A DNA stretch of 64,000 bases from contig OU862921.1 in assembly GCA_917880885.1 (NCBI GenBank), positions 53,680,508-53,744,507 on the forward strand. The letters are read 5' to 3'. Positions within the stretch are counted from its first letter, which is position 1, and each line of letters opens with the position of its first letter. Positions 1 through 10,948 of this stretch are shown here, in pieces. Below the pieces are notes generated by a model, which saw only the letters and a program-made list of their open reading frames with translations, searched no databases and was not told the DNA's origin. Both the position numbers and the translations under genes were made by a program. The DNA is from Limnephilus marmoratus. Taxonomy: Eukaryota; Arthropoda; Insecta; Trichoptera; Limnephilidae.

Positions 1-660
1 TACGTAAAGAAATAATAAGTCTACAAAATTAATAATAATGTAAAAATGATGTATAAATTTGATTTATATTGTTAATTAAGGTAAGTTAAGTTTCAAATTT
101 AGCCCACGCTTGTCTACTTATGAGGACCACCTTGGTAGATATAAGATACAGATACTATAATGTCATGTTCTTGTTTGTCTGTGGAATGACTATTAGTGGC
201 TGAAGAGAGATTCAATGGGAAAATGAGACAGTAATAGATTTCTTACACATTTTATATTTTTATAAGTTACGCGTGAAACAAATATTTGATCGCTGAAAGG
301 TAACCAAATGGTTTGAATAATTATCATATTATGTATGTTAAAAAGTCATCATGTCGTACACCCCTGCGTGCGATCCGTAAATAATTAATATTTTTATATT
401 TTAATTACCATTTCCATTTTTATATTTTAATGAACATTAGTTTTTCGTGTGACCGCACTAGTAGCAGGGTTCTTAGTACCCGAAGCGAGTAGACATCTTT
501 AATTATGGAGGAAAATGAAATCCACAAAAGTAATACTTCTGCGTATCCGGCACTTCCGTACACCAAAACTGAATACCGAAAACCACATTAATTTATGTAA
601 TAATTATCGTACTAAAATACCGGCCCTAAGAGTATAACTCACACATTACCACATTCTGCA

Positions 661-760
661 CTGCATGTCTGCTTTGAAGATGGGCACTGTAACGCTGCTC
701 TCCGAAACGTTGGCTATAGTGGATTATTCTGAGGTGATATGAAGTTGGGATAGAAAGGAA
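661..760 (+). repeat. Penelope-like end relic with decayed hammerhead core
   Basis: The stretch 671-714 matches the hammerhead segment at 5469-5509 (read on its minus strand) but has lost the catalytic core: the CTGATGA box reads TTGAAGA and stem II is mispaired. The downstream GAAACGTT and GGC are kept. I read it as an old, inactive fragment of the same Penelope-like family. Confidence 0.55.
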
Positions 761-887
761 CATTTTCACCCAGAGCTAAGGCGGTCACTGTTTTGCCACA
801 GAGGTCGTCGAGTTATTTTTTGTTTTGTTTTTATTGTTTAAAATAAATAATACAAAATATGAAAATAAATAATAAATTTATAAATTT

Positions 888-1209
888 GGGAGGCGTGAAT
901 GGGTACCGCCGCCCCGGGAACCTTCATTGGATAACAAACACTTCTGCCATAGGTCACCCCAAGTGGTTCGCTACGTTTGGTGGTTTAGTAGGAATGCCCG
1001 GGATCATGGGGTGAGGTTTGTCTAGGTCTTGGAGGCGGATGACCAAGACACACTGAACCCCAGATTCCTACCCACCCCTTAAACCCTTTTCTTTTCCAAA
1101 ACTCTCCTCTCCTTCCTTTTCTTAAAAAACCCTCCATACAGCATCCCAAAAGATGACCCCAGGAAATTATTTTCTTCAGGGCCCACTGTGTGGAGTTCAT
1201 GTAAAAAAA
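888..1209 (+). mobile_element. SINE-like repeat, shared LINE tail (copy 1)
   Basis: The copy begins at the GGGAGGCG head, continues through the block containing GGTCACCCCAAGTGGTTCGC and GCCCGGG, and ends in the tail CCCTCCATACAGCATCC..GTGGAGTTCATG plus an A run. The middle block seen at 20.99-21.3 and 31.96-32.2 kb (GGGAGAGATTGATTGAGG) is missing, so this is an internally shortened subfamily. The last 110 bp match the tail of the LINE fragments at 6.5 and 18.0 kb. No reading frame in it is believable as a gene. Confidence 0.75.
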
Positions 1210-2070
1210 TATCTAAATTCGAGGTTTTTTTTGCGATCAAAAATGAAGTTTTCAGGTTTCATATTGTTTTTTATATTTTGGATTTTGGTATTCATAAAAA
1301 AAGAAAAAAATCGTTAACATGAATTTATCACATTTATATATTTTGTGAAATTAGAACTTTCTTGTTATTAGGCCTCGGACTCTCGATGGGGGTTTTGATT
1401 TATTGCCTTTGCAATGATTTGGGTTACGCACCCCTGATCTTAGCAATCTTGGCAGTCAGATGACTTATCATTATAACAAAGTAAAACAGAATTTTGAAAA
1501 TGTAAATTTAATAAAAATATCAATCATGATTTGGGTCTTATTTTTCAGAGTTTTGTTTACGAAGCGTTCATAATAAATTTGCACAGCTATTAATCCGATC
1601 CTGTACCCTGTACCCTGTACCTACTCGGGGCACTCGACCACACAAGTTTGAAAATTTATTCTAATTCCTAAAGCGTTAAATTATACCGCACGCAAAAGTT
1701 GTGTTCAAATTTCTTTTATTTTTGAACAAGTTTAATCAAACCGAAGTCGTCGTTCATTTAAACGCGGGCTGGAGTGTGGAGTGTGGAGTGGAAGTGAAGC
1801 GGTGTGAGGTGTAAAGGGAAGTGAAGGGAAGTGAGGAAAGGAAACAATATATCAGATGATGCGCTCAGCGGGAGTTCACAATGGTTTCACACTTGTTCAA
1901 ACATTAATGTATGCTAATATTCGCTTTAAATGCACCTCGCCCGCGCCGTGTAGGGACTAGGGAGGCCCTCAACCGAAAAGGGATCGAATACAATTATTAC
2001 CTCTCCGTAACCCTTTGTTTTACGTGTATTACTGATAATTAAACTACTTTTCATCAATTGAAATTAAGTT
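1210..2070. other. no gene seen; low-complexity patches
   Basis: This is AT-rich sequence without a coding signal. Around 1604-1625 there are three short CCTGTA-type repeats, and 1766-1848 is purine-rich (GGAGTG and GGAAGTGA units). Confidence 0.6.
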
Positions 2071-2252
2071 TGAGGGAGACCTAACCTAGATCTCTCGACC
2101 CATCACATTGCACCACAGTGGGAGGTATGGATTCATACGCCGTCACTCCTGGACACATTGACCTCAGATTCCTACCTACCCCTCGTACTTTTTACTTCCT
2201 TTCTAAAAAGACCATTTACACAGCATTCTCAAGGATGATATAGGCCCTGAGC
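2071..2252 (+). repeat. SINE-like repeat, shared LINE tail (copy 2, partial)
   Basis: Only the second half of the family is present, from GAGGGAGACCTAACC through CAGTGGGAGG and CCTGGACACATTGACC to a decayed tail ending at GGCCCTGAG. The 5' head is missing, as expected for 5'-truncated retroposition. Confidence 0.7.
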
Positions 2253-4122
2253 TGAGCGAATATAAAAAAGGTGAAAACAAATTACAAATAATTTTATTAA
2301 GCATTTTATAAACATTCTAGGTATAGCATTTAAATTAAACCAAATTTAAGTTCTGCGTGTAATTTATGATCTGAAAACGCTGTAACCCCTGTCACTGCCC
2401 CATAATAAAAAAAAACTAAAATACCTGGAGAGCTTTGCAGTAAAATTATAAAATTGGATTTATTTAAATTAAAAAAAAATAAAATGAATTCACACAAAAA
2501 CATTTAAATTCATTCATTTGTCCGTCACTGCTTTACTTCTGGTCTGGATTTTTAAGTGATCATTCACAACAAGTACGAATTAATTTCCCTGTAAGACCGT
2601 CAGGATTATGTACAATGTTAAATTCACCGATATTTATTTTAATCATGGTGCTTTATCACAACAATCAGATAATCGTGGTCATATTTCTGACTGATGAATT
2701 GGTTGCTTTAAAACCAGATAATTTAAGAAATGGTATTAAGATATAGCAGTTTCACAAACTGGTCTTCACGGCAGATCAAGTCAAATTAATTTGTTGTAAT
2801 ATGAATTTAATCTTGAGGTATATTTAATGTTAAGGAGTTTATCTAAATTTAAAATGGAAATATGGTAGAATCACAGTGAAAATTGTCGATACTGTGCTTT
2901 GTTAGTTCTAGAAACGATGACTTCTCATAATTCTATCGATTATAGTTGCTATATTTCTTATTTTTATTGCTTATTTCTTTCTTTTGTGGTTTCCTTTTGA
3001 GCCGACTGATGACTTTTGATGTTTAGAGAAGATTGAAGAATGTTGACAATTTGCCCGCTCATCAAAGAGGTTTGAATATTCAAGTAAAGTCGGTGTTATG
3101 ACTTACAGCCCGCTTGACCTTTTTCACGCTTTGTGCCTCTTTTAATGGTCTGAATAAATAATGGTGGATTTGTGGGGTGGTATAACGCGAAGCGACGAGT
3201 CCTGCTGAGATCACGCGGCGCGGGACACGCTGCCTCGCCGCGGGATTTTGTCGTTTCATTAAAGTTCTTGGTTCGAGTTCACACCCGTGTCCATGTCCGT
3301 GTCCGTGTTGTATTGCAGTCGATTCTCCGACAGAGCCGTCTTTTAACTGCCACCGACAGAGCTGACGACTTCACCTGAGCGGAGGCCGGAGCGCTGCAGC
3401 TGAAATCTGAGAGGTGTCAAGATGTGCGTGCGACCCCTCTCCGACAGGAACAGCAAACATTCATTATCATTACTTACCTTGCACATCAGCATAGTGTTTT
3501 CTGTACGCTAGTGATCTTTAAAATACACCATACCAATCTTGTTTATTATCTGTGTTTTCCGGTGCCTGTGTTTGCATTTGATTTAAAGATTATTATTATG
3601 CGTTATTTACCATCACATATGATAATGAAAAAAAAATTGCTAGCATCGTAATACAAAGATTTACGCTTAAGTAGAAGATTTTATATTTAACGTTTTCTAA
3701 CTCTAATTTATATTATATTAAAAAATAATAAAACGATTTGTTAATGTTTCGGTCTGTTTGTCTAGAAACTGATGGTTGTCTGAAAAACAAAGGGATCCAT
3801 TGATTAGTTTAGTAATAGCTAGCTAGCCGTGGTACCTATAAACGACAGTGGACACGTGCATTGTTTGTAGGCTGTATAATTGAAACCATTTAAACTTTCC
3901 GCATAAAAATATCGATCGAATTATGTTTAACTGAAAACGTAATATTTCATTGTTTTTCTATAGCTTTTCGTCTTTTGCTTTCAGCAGCTTGAATTTGAAT
4001 AAAATGACTTCCTAAAAGATATTATTACTATACATTTCAAATTTAAATGTAAAAACGAAAATTTCATAAAATGCTTTGTAGATTTAAGCAAGAAGGTGCA
4101 TTTATCAGACTTGTACATATGA
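2253..4122. other. no gene seen, apart from GC-rich island
   Basis: This is AT-rich sequence with no element I recognise. The GC-rich patch at 3165-3435 is listed separately. Confidence 0.5.
3165..3435 (+). other. GC-rich island, possible promoter or first exon
   Basis: About 270 bp are much richer in G, C and CpG (GCGGCGCGGGACACG, CCGCGGG, GCGGAGGCCGGAGCGC) than the flanks. It ends at an ATG at 3422 followed by about 30 codons. There is no recognisable protein and no clear TATA box. A host transcription start or an untranslated exon is possible, and a fragment of an unknown repeat is equally possible. Confidence 0.25.
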
Positions 4123-4312
4123 TATTAGGTCCTTACATATGAAATTGGCGTTTTGCCGTACTGACAACTTTGATCTCAAATATCTTCTCTTTGGTTAGAA
4201 ATTCCAAATTCAAATTTATACAGCTATTTACTCATATATTTGTGTTTCGAAAATTATAGTTCATTTGTTTTTCCTTAATTGTTTTTTTTCTCTGCGTCAC
4301 TTAGTTTACACA

Positions 4313-4741
4313 ATGGAAAACTTGACATATCGCGTTATTTACGAGTACGAGTTCCACCGTGGCACCAGTGCTGCAGAAACGGCTCGAAGAATTAATGATG
4401 TGTATGGCGACGGTGCCGCAAAAGAAAACACAGTGCGTTTTTGGTTCCAACGTTTTCGTTCTGGAAATTTCGACCTGCAGAACAAGCCCCGTGGGCGGCC
4501 GGAGACCAAAGTTGATAATGAAGAATTGAAGGCTATTGTGGAAGCGGATCCATCGCAAATCACGTCTGAGTTAGTTGCAGGCTGCGGTGTTAGTGATAAA
4601 GCTGTTTTAATCCACTTGAAGCAAATTGGGAAGGTGAAAAAGCTTGAAAGGTGGGTACCTCACGAATTGAGTGAAGCAAATCAACAAACGCGCGTTAGAA
4701 CGCTAGACCACACACTGCACAACAGACGACTACCAAATTAG
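4313..4741 (+). CDS. mariner transposase, DNA-binding half only (142 aa)
   Basis: The frame starts at ATG 4313 (MENLTYRVIYEYEF) and matches mariner transposase through the paired helix-turn-helix region: the first HTH is about residues 5-50, the GRP linker motif about 60-63, the second HTH about 75-110, and the WVPHEL linker follows. After about residue 127 the frame runs into the deletion junction and ends in 13 out-of-frame residues. The catalytic core is therefore absent: the first two Asp residues are deleted and the third lies out of frame downstream. In the mariner family this half binds the terminal inverted repeats, so the product could bind ends without cutting and could act as a titrating repressor; that is inference. 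An upstream in-frame extension from 4265 lies in the 5' UTR and is not part of the family. Confidence 0.75.
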   Translation: MENLTYRVIYEYEFHRGTSAAETARRINDVYGDGAAKENTVRFWFQRFRSGNFDLQNKPRGRPETKVDNEELKAIVEADPSQITSELVAGCGVSDKAVLIHLKQIGKVKKLERWVPHELSEANQQTRVRTLDHTLHNRRLPN

Positions 4742-4988
4742 AGGAGCTTCAATTGGAATGTCTAAGACATCCACCGTACTCTCCGGACCTTGCCCCAACA
4801 GATTACCATTTTTTTCGAAATTTGGATAACTTCTTGCAAGGGAAAAAATCAACTCCGATGGGGCAGTCCAAACCGCCTTCATAGATTTTATTGATTCCGG
4901 TCCGAATGGTTTTTTTAGTAAAAGGATCGATGAACTACCTATGAGATGGCAAAAGTGCATAGATAGCAATGGTACATACTTTGATTAA
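4702..4988 (+). pseudogene. mariner transposase C-terminal remnant
   Basis: In a frame different from the N-terminal half, the sequence reads ARPHTAQQ, then HPPYSPDLAPTDYHFF, which carries the third catalytic Asp of the DD34D triad, then RNLDNFLQGKK and the family end near the TIR. Compared with the copy at 29.6 kb one T is missing in the A-rich run near 4848, which adds a frameshift. It has no start codon and is not expected to be translated. Confidence 0.8.
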
Positions 4989-5399
4989 ATAAATATATTA
5001 TATTTAAAAAAATCGACTTTATGTTCCTCCCATACAAAACGCCAATTTCATATGTAAGGACCTAATATTAGGTACCTATATTGTTGTGCATTTTTCTTTT
5101 TTTCTATTGGTCAACTATTCAACCTTTTTTGAACATCAAAAGTCATCAGTCGGTTATCGACTATTCTTATCACTGATATAAATGAAGTTGTAAAGACTTT
5201 TTATAATACTAATAAATGAAATAAATTAATTAAATGAAATTTGACATAGTTTGTACATTTTTATTGGTAAAAAAATATTATTAAAATAAACAGAGTAAAA
5301 AAATGTCACCAAAAATATAAATATCCTGGCTACTTTTAATTTGATGCACAATTTAATATATATATAAAAAAAAAAAACGATTGTTACGATTTTAGATTT

Positions 5400-5525
5400 T
5401 CACGGCCAAAAATTATTTTGTTATTAGTTTTTGGGGTCTTATGCCGTGTTACGCTACCTCCTTCTTTAGCCAACGTTTCGGACAGCGTTGCAGTGTCCAT
5501 CATCAGGGCAGATGTGTATAAAAAA
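5400..5525 (-). repeat. Penelope-like element terminal fragment
   Basis: Read on the minus strand, the fragment contains a hammerhead core followed by GGCTAAAGAAGGAGGTAGCG and then a CCAAAAACT-like end and the TTGGCCGTGAAAATC segment. The same block forms both arms of the palindrome at 40.9-41.1 kb. Association with Penelope-like elements is inferred from the hammerhead type, which is known from that group, and from the arrangement at 52.8-53.7 kb. Confidence 0.6.
5469..5509 (-). ncRNA. hammerhead ribozyme core, type I minimal
   Basis: On the minus strand the order is: stem I strand GCC, core CTGATGA, one extra nucleotide, stem II GGACA / TGTCC with a 9-nt loop, then GAAA, stem III ACGT (self-complementary), the cleavage-site U, and the stem I strand GGC. 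Stem III cannot close on itself with two bp and no loop, so the ribozyme would act as a dimer, as described for Penelope-like elements. All core positions agree with the hammerhead consensus except for the extra nucleotide between A9 and stem II. Confidence 0.72.
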
Positions 5526-6470
5526 AAAAAAAATTGTCAACAAATTTCGCATTTATGCAAAAATGAGAACACCATTTAATGTTCAAGCGATCAAAACAAA
5601 TATAGTTTGAAATCCTTTTGGTTCAGTGGCTTGTTCACTGTTCAGACTTATTGATGAATAAACCGCATCTGTTTTCCGTAAGCAATATAAATGCATCCAT
5701 CCACTAAATGCTGACCGCCATGTTTTCATTTCAACGCGTAACCTGTATTTAAACGGAGATAAATGAATATTAGCGAAGAAATTAGTGAGATAGCTGCCAG
5801 TGGGTGCTTATTTTACTTTACTCGCCATCCACATCCCACATCCCACGTACAGCAGAAGCAACCGCCTTAGAATAAACGGATAATTTGATGTATTTTCTTT
5901 TTGTATATATAGACGGCAGAACAATTACACTGATTAAATCTCATTAAAGCTCATCATCATCATCGGTATTTACACAAACAGACAAGCCCTTAATGTTATT
6001 TTCAGCCACCAGCGATATGAAAATTCCTTCTTCCTACCTCCTACCTGAAATGATTTAATTTTCACGCATGATCGTATTTCTAGGCTAATGAGAATTAATT
6101 CAGTTGTCACTCCCTTTCAAACTTTTTTCATTTTAACGAAATTTTGTTGTCAGTCTTTCAATTTTTTGTCTGAAACTTTTGATAGAAAGTTAATTAATCA
6201 ATGAGCACCCTTCAGGGAATCGAGTGATGCCGGTGGCACTCTGCAAATGACGACACTTTCATTTAGGAAAAAACAAAAACATACCTACTTAAAACATTTT
6301 TGTTTTTAATTTAAAATATTTTTGAGTTGAACTTGCATGCTTGGAATTCAGTAAAATTAACTTGTTCAAAATAATTGATTTTAAATATTGCAAAGCAACG
6401 GGGGCGTGAGTTGTTATATGTAGTGAGTTGTTATATGTAAACGGGCGGTACGTTTGATAGATTCTCCCAT
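5526..6470. other. no gene seen
   Basis: This is AT-rich sequence with no element or coding signal that I recognise. Confidence 0.5.
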
Positions 6471-6477
6471 CTTAACA

Positions 6478-6874
6478 GACGGACTGCACTCTTTAGAGTA
6501 CAGGCGTCAGGTGGGAATGCTGTCCTTGTTCTACCGGTATTACAATGGAAGATGCTCCGAGGAACTAGCGTCACTGGCACCGGTGCATAGTCGGGAAACA
6601 CGCCAAACACGCGCCCAACATTTGTAAACGGTTGACATTACTCACATGAGAACGGGTCCTTTCTATGACTCGTTCTTGAGTTCAACGGCTCGGCTGTGGA
6701 ACGATTTGCCAGCCTCTGTGTTTCCTCCCTCCTACAACATGGGTCTCTTCAGGACCTGTGTTCACTCCTTCCTTTCCTCAAAAAGACCCTCCACACAGCA
6801 TCTTCAAAGATGACATAGGCCCTGAGGGAAGTTATTTTTCAGGGCCTCCTGAGTGGAGTTAATGTAAAAAAAAA
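6478..6874 (+). pseudogene. LINE C-terminal end and 3' tail (copy 1)
   Basis: The translation TDGLHSLEYRRQVGML, SLFYRYYNGRCSEELASL, and after one stop STARLWNDLPASVFPPSY and FLSSKRPSTQHLQR is the typical end of a non-LTR retrotransposon ORF2, where the RLWNxLPxSVFPxSY motif is widespread. The 3' UTR carries the hairpin arms CCTGAGG and a partly decayed partner, then GTGGAGTTAATG and an A run. It is 5'-truncated, with no reverse transcriptase domain. This tail is shared with the SINE-like family. Confidence 0.8.
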
Positions 6875-7026
6875 GTAGCTCCTTTAGTCTTCACTTTACA
6901 AATGTTTGTGTAATACGAATAAAATCCTGAAAGTAGTACCTACCTAATCTTCACAACTTTTTTAATGTAAAAACAATAAATATTTTATTTTTTATTAGAG
7001 CAATTGTCTTTTTTGTAACTTTTGGA

Positions 7027-7394
7027 TTGTAATATATTATTGAAGAAGAAGAAAACACTAAAAACACAGAAAAGGATAAAGCTATTTGTTCCATATAAAT
7101 AAAATCGAATTTGTTTATCCGAGACACTATCTAGGTTACCAACCAATTCTTAGAACACTTGTTCCAATGGAAAATAGCAGCCAATAATGTGGAAAAAATT
7201 AGTCGAAGGTAATATTGCTAATTCAGAAATTTTAAGTATGAGATTAATAAAAATGACATTTAAATAAGAGGTCTCAGTAGCCGAATTGTTGGAGGCGTTT
7301 GTCTAGGTAAGACGAGAGGTTCTAGGTTGGAATCCCAGTTGCGACCCTTGTCTTTTTAATCTTCTTCTTCAATAATAAATATTTTAATCAATTC
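7027..7394 (+). repeat. element with inverted ends and a tRNA-like segment
   Basis: Inverted copies of TTATTGAAGAAGAAGA stand at 7036-7052 and 7361-7376. Just inside the right end, 7271-7346 resembles a tRNA: an A-box-like TAGCCGAATTGTTGGAGGC and a B-box-like GGTTGGAATCCC at the right spacing. A tRNA-derived SINE whose flanks happen to be inverted, or a foldback that captured a tRNA gene, would both fit. I do not call a functional tRNA. Confidence 0.4.
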
Positions 7395-8325
7395 CATTGG
7401 AATAACTTTTTAAGGTTGTACCCGTAAATAATGTAATATATCATTTAACAACAACTTTAGATTTATCAGATTTTTTAAAATTATCTTCGTCCTTATCGAA
7501 ATATTTTATTTTGCTGTAAAAATTATAAGAAATGTTTAAATCGATGTCACTGAAAACTATTGCATGCCGCATGAGAATCAATCACATCCGTTTCATTTTC
7601 ATGGTGTAAATCATAAATTATATCTGTATTATTATTTCATTACTCCAAATTATACACTTTGTACAACCGTTTTAATAATAAAACTTGTATACTAGATTCT
7701 TTTTTAAAAAACCACTTTCGAACTACTGGTCTTTGAAGGTTTTCATTTTATTCTGTTTTTACAACTCACCCTGGTGCAGTGAGCAGTGAGGGGAGTCGAT
7801 CGATGGCAGTCATCTAGCAAAACTCTACAATTATTCAATACTTAATTTGCGTCTCGGTCGCCCTCCATTTAGGTCCAGGTGGAGTGTACTCCCTGCGTAT
7901 TCACTGCACTATGCAGTATGGAGTATGCAGTCTGCAGTCTGTAACAGAATAATGTATAAGTGCGGAGAGAGCCGTGAGCAAGTCAGCAATTGAAAGCGAA
8001 TTAAATATCATCTACAGTAATTACCGATCCTGAGAATCATGCACGCAGCTATTAACCTTTAGTTGCATGTTCAGATTGTTCAATGTTCAGTGTTCAGCGC
8101 TCATTGCGATGTTCACACATACATTAGGAGATTGGAATCCATGGTGGCCATTAGGCATTTATATTATGTGAACGTTTTCACTTTTTTATTACCGTTATTA
8201 TAACCAAGTCGTGGAAAATTGCATCTAACTTCCACTATTGAAATATTAACAGTGAACCAATTAATTATAATCTACATTTTTTTTACTTCTTCAAACTTCG
8301 CTAATTTATTTTGTGGCATCATTTT
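7395..8325. other. no gene seen
   Basis: This is AT-rich sequence with no coding signal. At 7908-7942 there are short imperfect repeats of GCAGTATG and GCAGTCT. Confidence 0.5.
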
Positions 8326-8430
8326 TCATATAATGAATAACTTATTACTTTGTATAAAACCACTATTTTTAAAACAATATCAACATGTTTCGACAACAAT
8401 GTTGTCTTCATCAGGATATGTTACTATGAT
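8326..8430 (-). repeat. Penelope-like element 3' end fragment
   Basis: On the minus strand a hammerhead core is followed by a segment ending GGTTTTATACAAAGTAA and TTATTCATTAT. The right arm of the Penelope-like element at 53.7 kb ends in nearly the same bases (GGTTTATACAAAGTAA, TTATTTCATTA) after its own hammerhead. The shared order links this fragment to that family. Confidence 0.7.
8377..8419 (-). ncRNA. hammerhead ribozyme core, type I minimal
   Basis: This is the best-paired of the set. Minus strand: stem I ATATC / GATAT (5 bp), core CTGATGA plus an extra A, stem II GACAAC / GTTGTC (6 bp) with a 3-nt loop, GAAA, stem III ACATGT (self-complementary), cleavage-site U. The stems differ in sequence from the 5.5 and 53.7 kb loci but keep pairing, which is the covariation expected of a real RNA. 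Confidence 0.78.
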
Positions 8431-8539
8431 GTATTTACATTTATATTTTTTTATTTTTTATTTATCTATTTACATTTTTTTTATCCACACCATCGGCATT
8501 CTTTTCGCGGTTCTAAAAAATCCTTTATTTATAAAAATA

Positions 8540-8820
8540 ACTAGAAAGTACCCGGCATGCGTTGCAATGCCACTTAAATAAAGGAATTGTTTCTCCATGT
8601 TTGTCCTTTCCCATTCGTCCTCGTTCACCCTCCACATTCCCCCCTCCTTCAACCTACTTCCCGTAAACCGCTTCCCCTCCTTCGTTCCCCATTCCAACCT
8701 TCCGGATTATCCTCCTTCCCCCTCCTTCCCATCCTGCCACTAAACTATATGAAACACACACATTTTTCAAACGACTCGCGCGCCACCTATTGTAAATTTT
8801 TTATACAAATTTCATAACAC
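8540..8820 (+). repeat. pyrimidine-tract repeat (copy 1)
   Basis: The copy starts at ACTAG..GTACCCGGCATGCGTTGCAATG, continues into about 160 bp of almost pure C/T, and ends at CGACTCGCGCGCCACC plus TTTTTTATACAAATTTCATAA. Related copies lie at 8917-9215 and 28360-28700. The sequence following it (CATCGCAATTGGATGAATGG) resembles RTE-type LINE 3' ends, so it may be a LINE or SINE tail; the class is uncertain. Reading frames across the C/T tract are artefacts. Confidence 0.55.
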
Positions 8821-8916
8821 CACACCTCACATCAAATCACTAAAGTCTCATCGCAATTGGATGAATGGTTTAATTACCGCATAAGGGACAAACAAAGAAA
8901 CATTAATTTTTATATA

Positions 8917-9215
8917 TTACTAGCGAGTTCCCAGCATGCGTCGCAATGTTACTTAAAAAGAAATGGTTTCCCCCTGCATGTCCTTTCCCATTCGTCCCGT
9001 TCCCCTTCTGCCGCCCCTTCTCCTCCCATGTCCCCTTCCCCTTCCCCTCACGCGTTACCCGTCCACCTTCCACGCCTTCCCTCTCCTTTCTCCCACTCCC
9101 CGTCCCGCCAACCCTCCTCCCACTTTCCCCTCCCCAGTCCCGGTACATTCAGTTTTCAAATAGCTCGCGTGCCACCAATTGCGATTTTTTTATACCAATT
9201 TTCATTTTTTGATGT
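8917..9215 (+). repeat. pyrimidine-tract repeat (copy 2)
   Basis: Same family and orientation as the preceding copy: ACTAGCGAGTTCCCAGCATG at the start, a long C/T tract, CATTCAGTTTTCAAATAGCTC and GCGTGCCACC near the end. The two copies are separated by about 97 bp. Confidence 0.6.
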
Positions 9216-9221
9216 ATTACA

Positions 9222-9259
9222 ATTATTCTTTTAATATTTTTGTATATTAAAAGAATAAT
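9222..9259. repeat. perfect 16-bp hairpin
   Basis: ATTATTCTTTTAATAT is followed by 6 nt and then its exact reverse complement. It is AT-only apart from one C/G pair. It could be a palindromic relic; no function is implied. Confidence 0.6.
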
Positions 9260-10453
9260 CAATCAAATTTGGTACCTAACATAGGTACCTATTTAAAATA
9301 CCTATAATTCGTGATTAGATTCAAGGTATGTATTCAATATTAGTTAGCATTTAGTACCTATCATGTGGGAGTACCTACTTCCAAGTAAATTCATTAATTT
9401 AAAGAGTTTCTTCGAAAATTGAATTTTGATTGAACAATAGATAGTTTGCAAGATGTCATTCCCAATTTGTGACAGTTTCGTAAGAGTTTTTGTAATGGTT
9501 TAAAATCTTTTCAGATGTATTGTCATGTGGTTGTAATAGTCCAGAAACCTTCGCGAGGGTGGGAAGAAGGTATTTTAAAAGTTTCGAACATTTTCTATGC
9601 TTAATACAGCAATACACAAACAATATCTATATACATAATACACATACATATATGAAACAAGCAAACATACAGTCATTTTTATATATTTACCAGAAGATAT
9701 AATCAAAACCACGCATTCAGAAAAGTCTGTTGTGTAATTTCCTGGTGCAACACGATCAGAATTCAAAAATACGTTAAAAGATTTTGTCATTATTTATATC
9801 ATTAGAAAACTTTGTCAGTTGAAAGTTGTAGGTAGAAAGTAGCCTGTTTCGCAGACCCACCCTTTCCCGGAGGCGAACCTCTCCCTGGTTCTCTCGGAGG
9901 AGTCAGCGGACAGGACAGGGTGTTTCATTATTTATGAAGCAGTCATTTGTTCCCCAGTACAAGTCTAGTTCACTAAATCAATATTTGAGTTTTAACTTGC
10001 GCCGTAAAATCACTGTTAACGACCCCTTTCGTCGCAGAATTTAATTATGCTTGCGCGTCTAAATAATTATGAAAATAAATTCAAAATTTAAAATTAATAT
10101 CCATTATAATTAGACGTGAAATTTGACTACCAAAATGAATTGTCGTTCGCTTTCAAATTGACTTTTGATTAACAACGTTCTCGCTTTAATCGGCGTTTTA
10201 AGCTATTCCAAAATAACAACATCTCTGACACACGACAGCGCTTCAAACGAAAATGTTTACGTCAAAGCCATAATGATTAATTACTTTCGACTCAACATCT
10301 CAATTGATTCTATGTTAATTTAAAACGCTCGGTGATTTTTTAAATGGAGTCTTCTCCGCGTTTCATTATAGATTGTGTTTTTACGGAATTACATTTCACC
10401 CGGATTGACGGCCGTACAAACAGATTACACGAGGAACTAACCGCATGTCTTTA
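9260..10453. other. no gene seen
   Basis: This stretch is AT-rich and apparently unique, with no coding signal or recognised repeat. Confidence 0.5.
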
Positions 10454-10948
10454 CCCACATACAGGGCTGGGCAGTATTTGAAATACTTGTAATTGAAATA
10501 CGTATTTGAAATACAAATACGTATTTTGTATTTGTATTTCAATTACTTCCAAAAAATGTATTTTGTAATTGGTATTTCAATTACCTGGGGCTGAGGTATT
10601 TTGTAATTTGTATTTCAAATACTTATGGCTTCAAAATACATTTTCAAATACATTTAGCGATCTTAATAATGATAATGAAAAATAAACTGACATAGATAAT
10701 ACGTAGACTAAAAACGCTAGAATCCAAAGCTATATGTTATGTGTGTTAATATTTAGAGTTGGCAACACGTCCTGTGCCATAATAGCACTGTTATTGTACA
10801 TTTTCTATCATATTATGTAATGCTTGTCATTGCTTTGTATTGTACATTTTTGTGTCATAGTATTAGATCAAGCACTAAGGAATAATTTGACTGAAAACTA
10901 AACTATTTTTAAGTTAATTACAGTAGAGCGCACTTGAAGTGAAATAAC

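Larger units (their letters stand above)
4125..5065 (+). mobile_element. mariner deletion derivative, copy 1 (complete ends)
   Basis: The ends are a perfect inverted repeat of about 30 bp that begins TTAGGTCCTTACATATGAAA, and the element is flanked by TA on both sides (4123-4124 and 5066-5067), the target duplication of Tc1/mariner elements. The 941-bp length is well below the usual 1.3 kb because the middle of the transposase is deleted. The N-terminal DNA-binding part and the last third of the transposase both remain. Copies at 29.5-30.4 and 42.2-44.0 kb share the same internal junction. Confidence 0.93.

Noticed and set aside
985..1200. 71-codon minus-strand frame
   Set aside because: It lies wholly within a SINE-like repeat copy and is not kept open in other copies.
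4301..4563. Minus-strand frames across the mariner coding region (also at 29.96-30.22 and 43.4-43.7 kb)
   Set aside because: They recur in each mariner copy only because they are antisense shadows of the DNA-binding frame.
8587..9234. Pro/Ser-rich frames on the plus strand and Gly/Arg/Glu-rich frames on the minus strand
   Set aside because: They come from the C/T tracts of a dispersed repeat; the same occurs at 28.36-28.74 kb.
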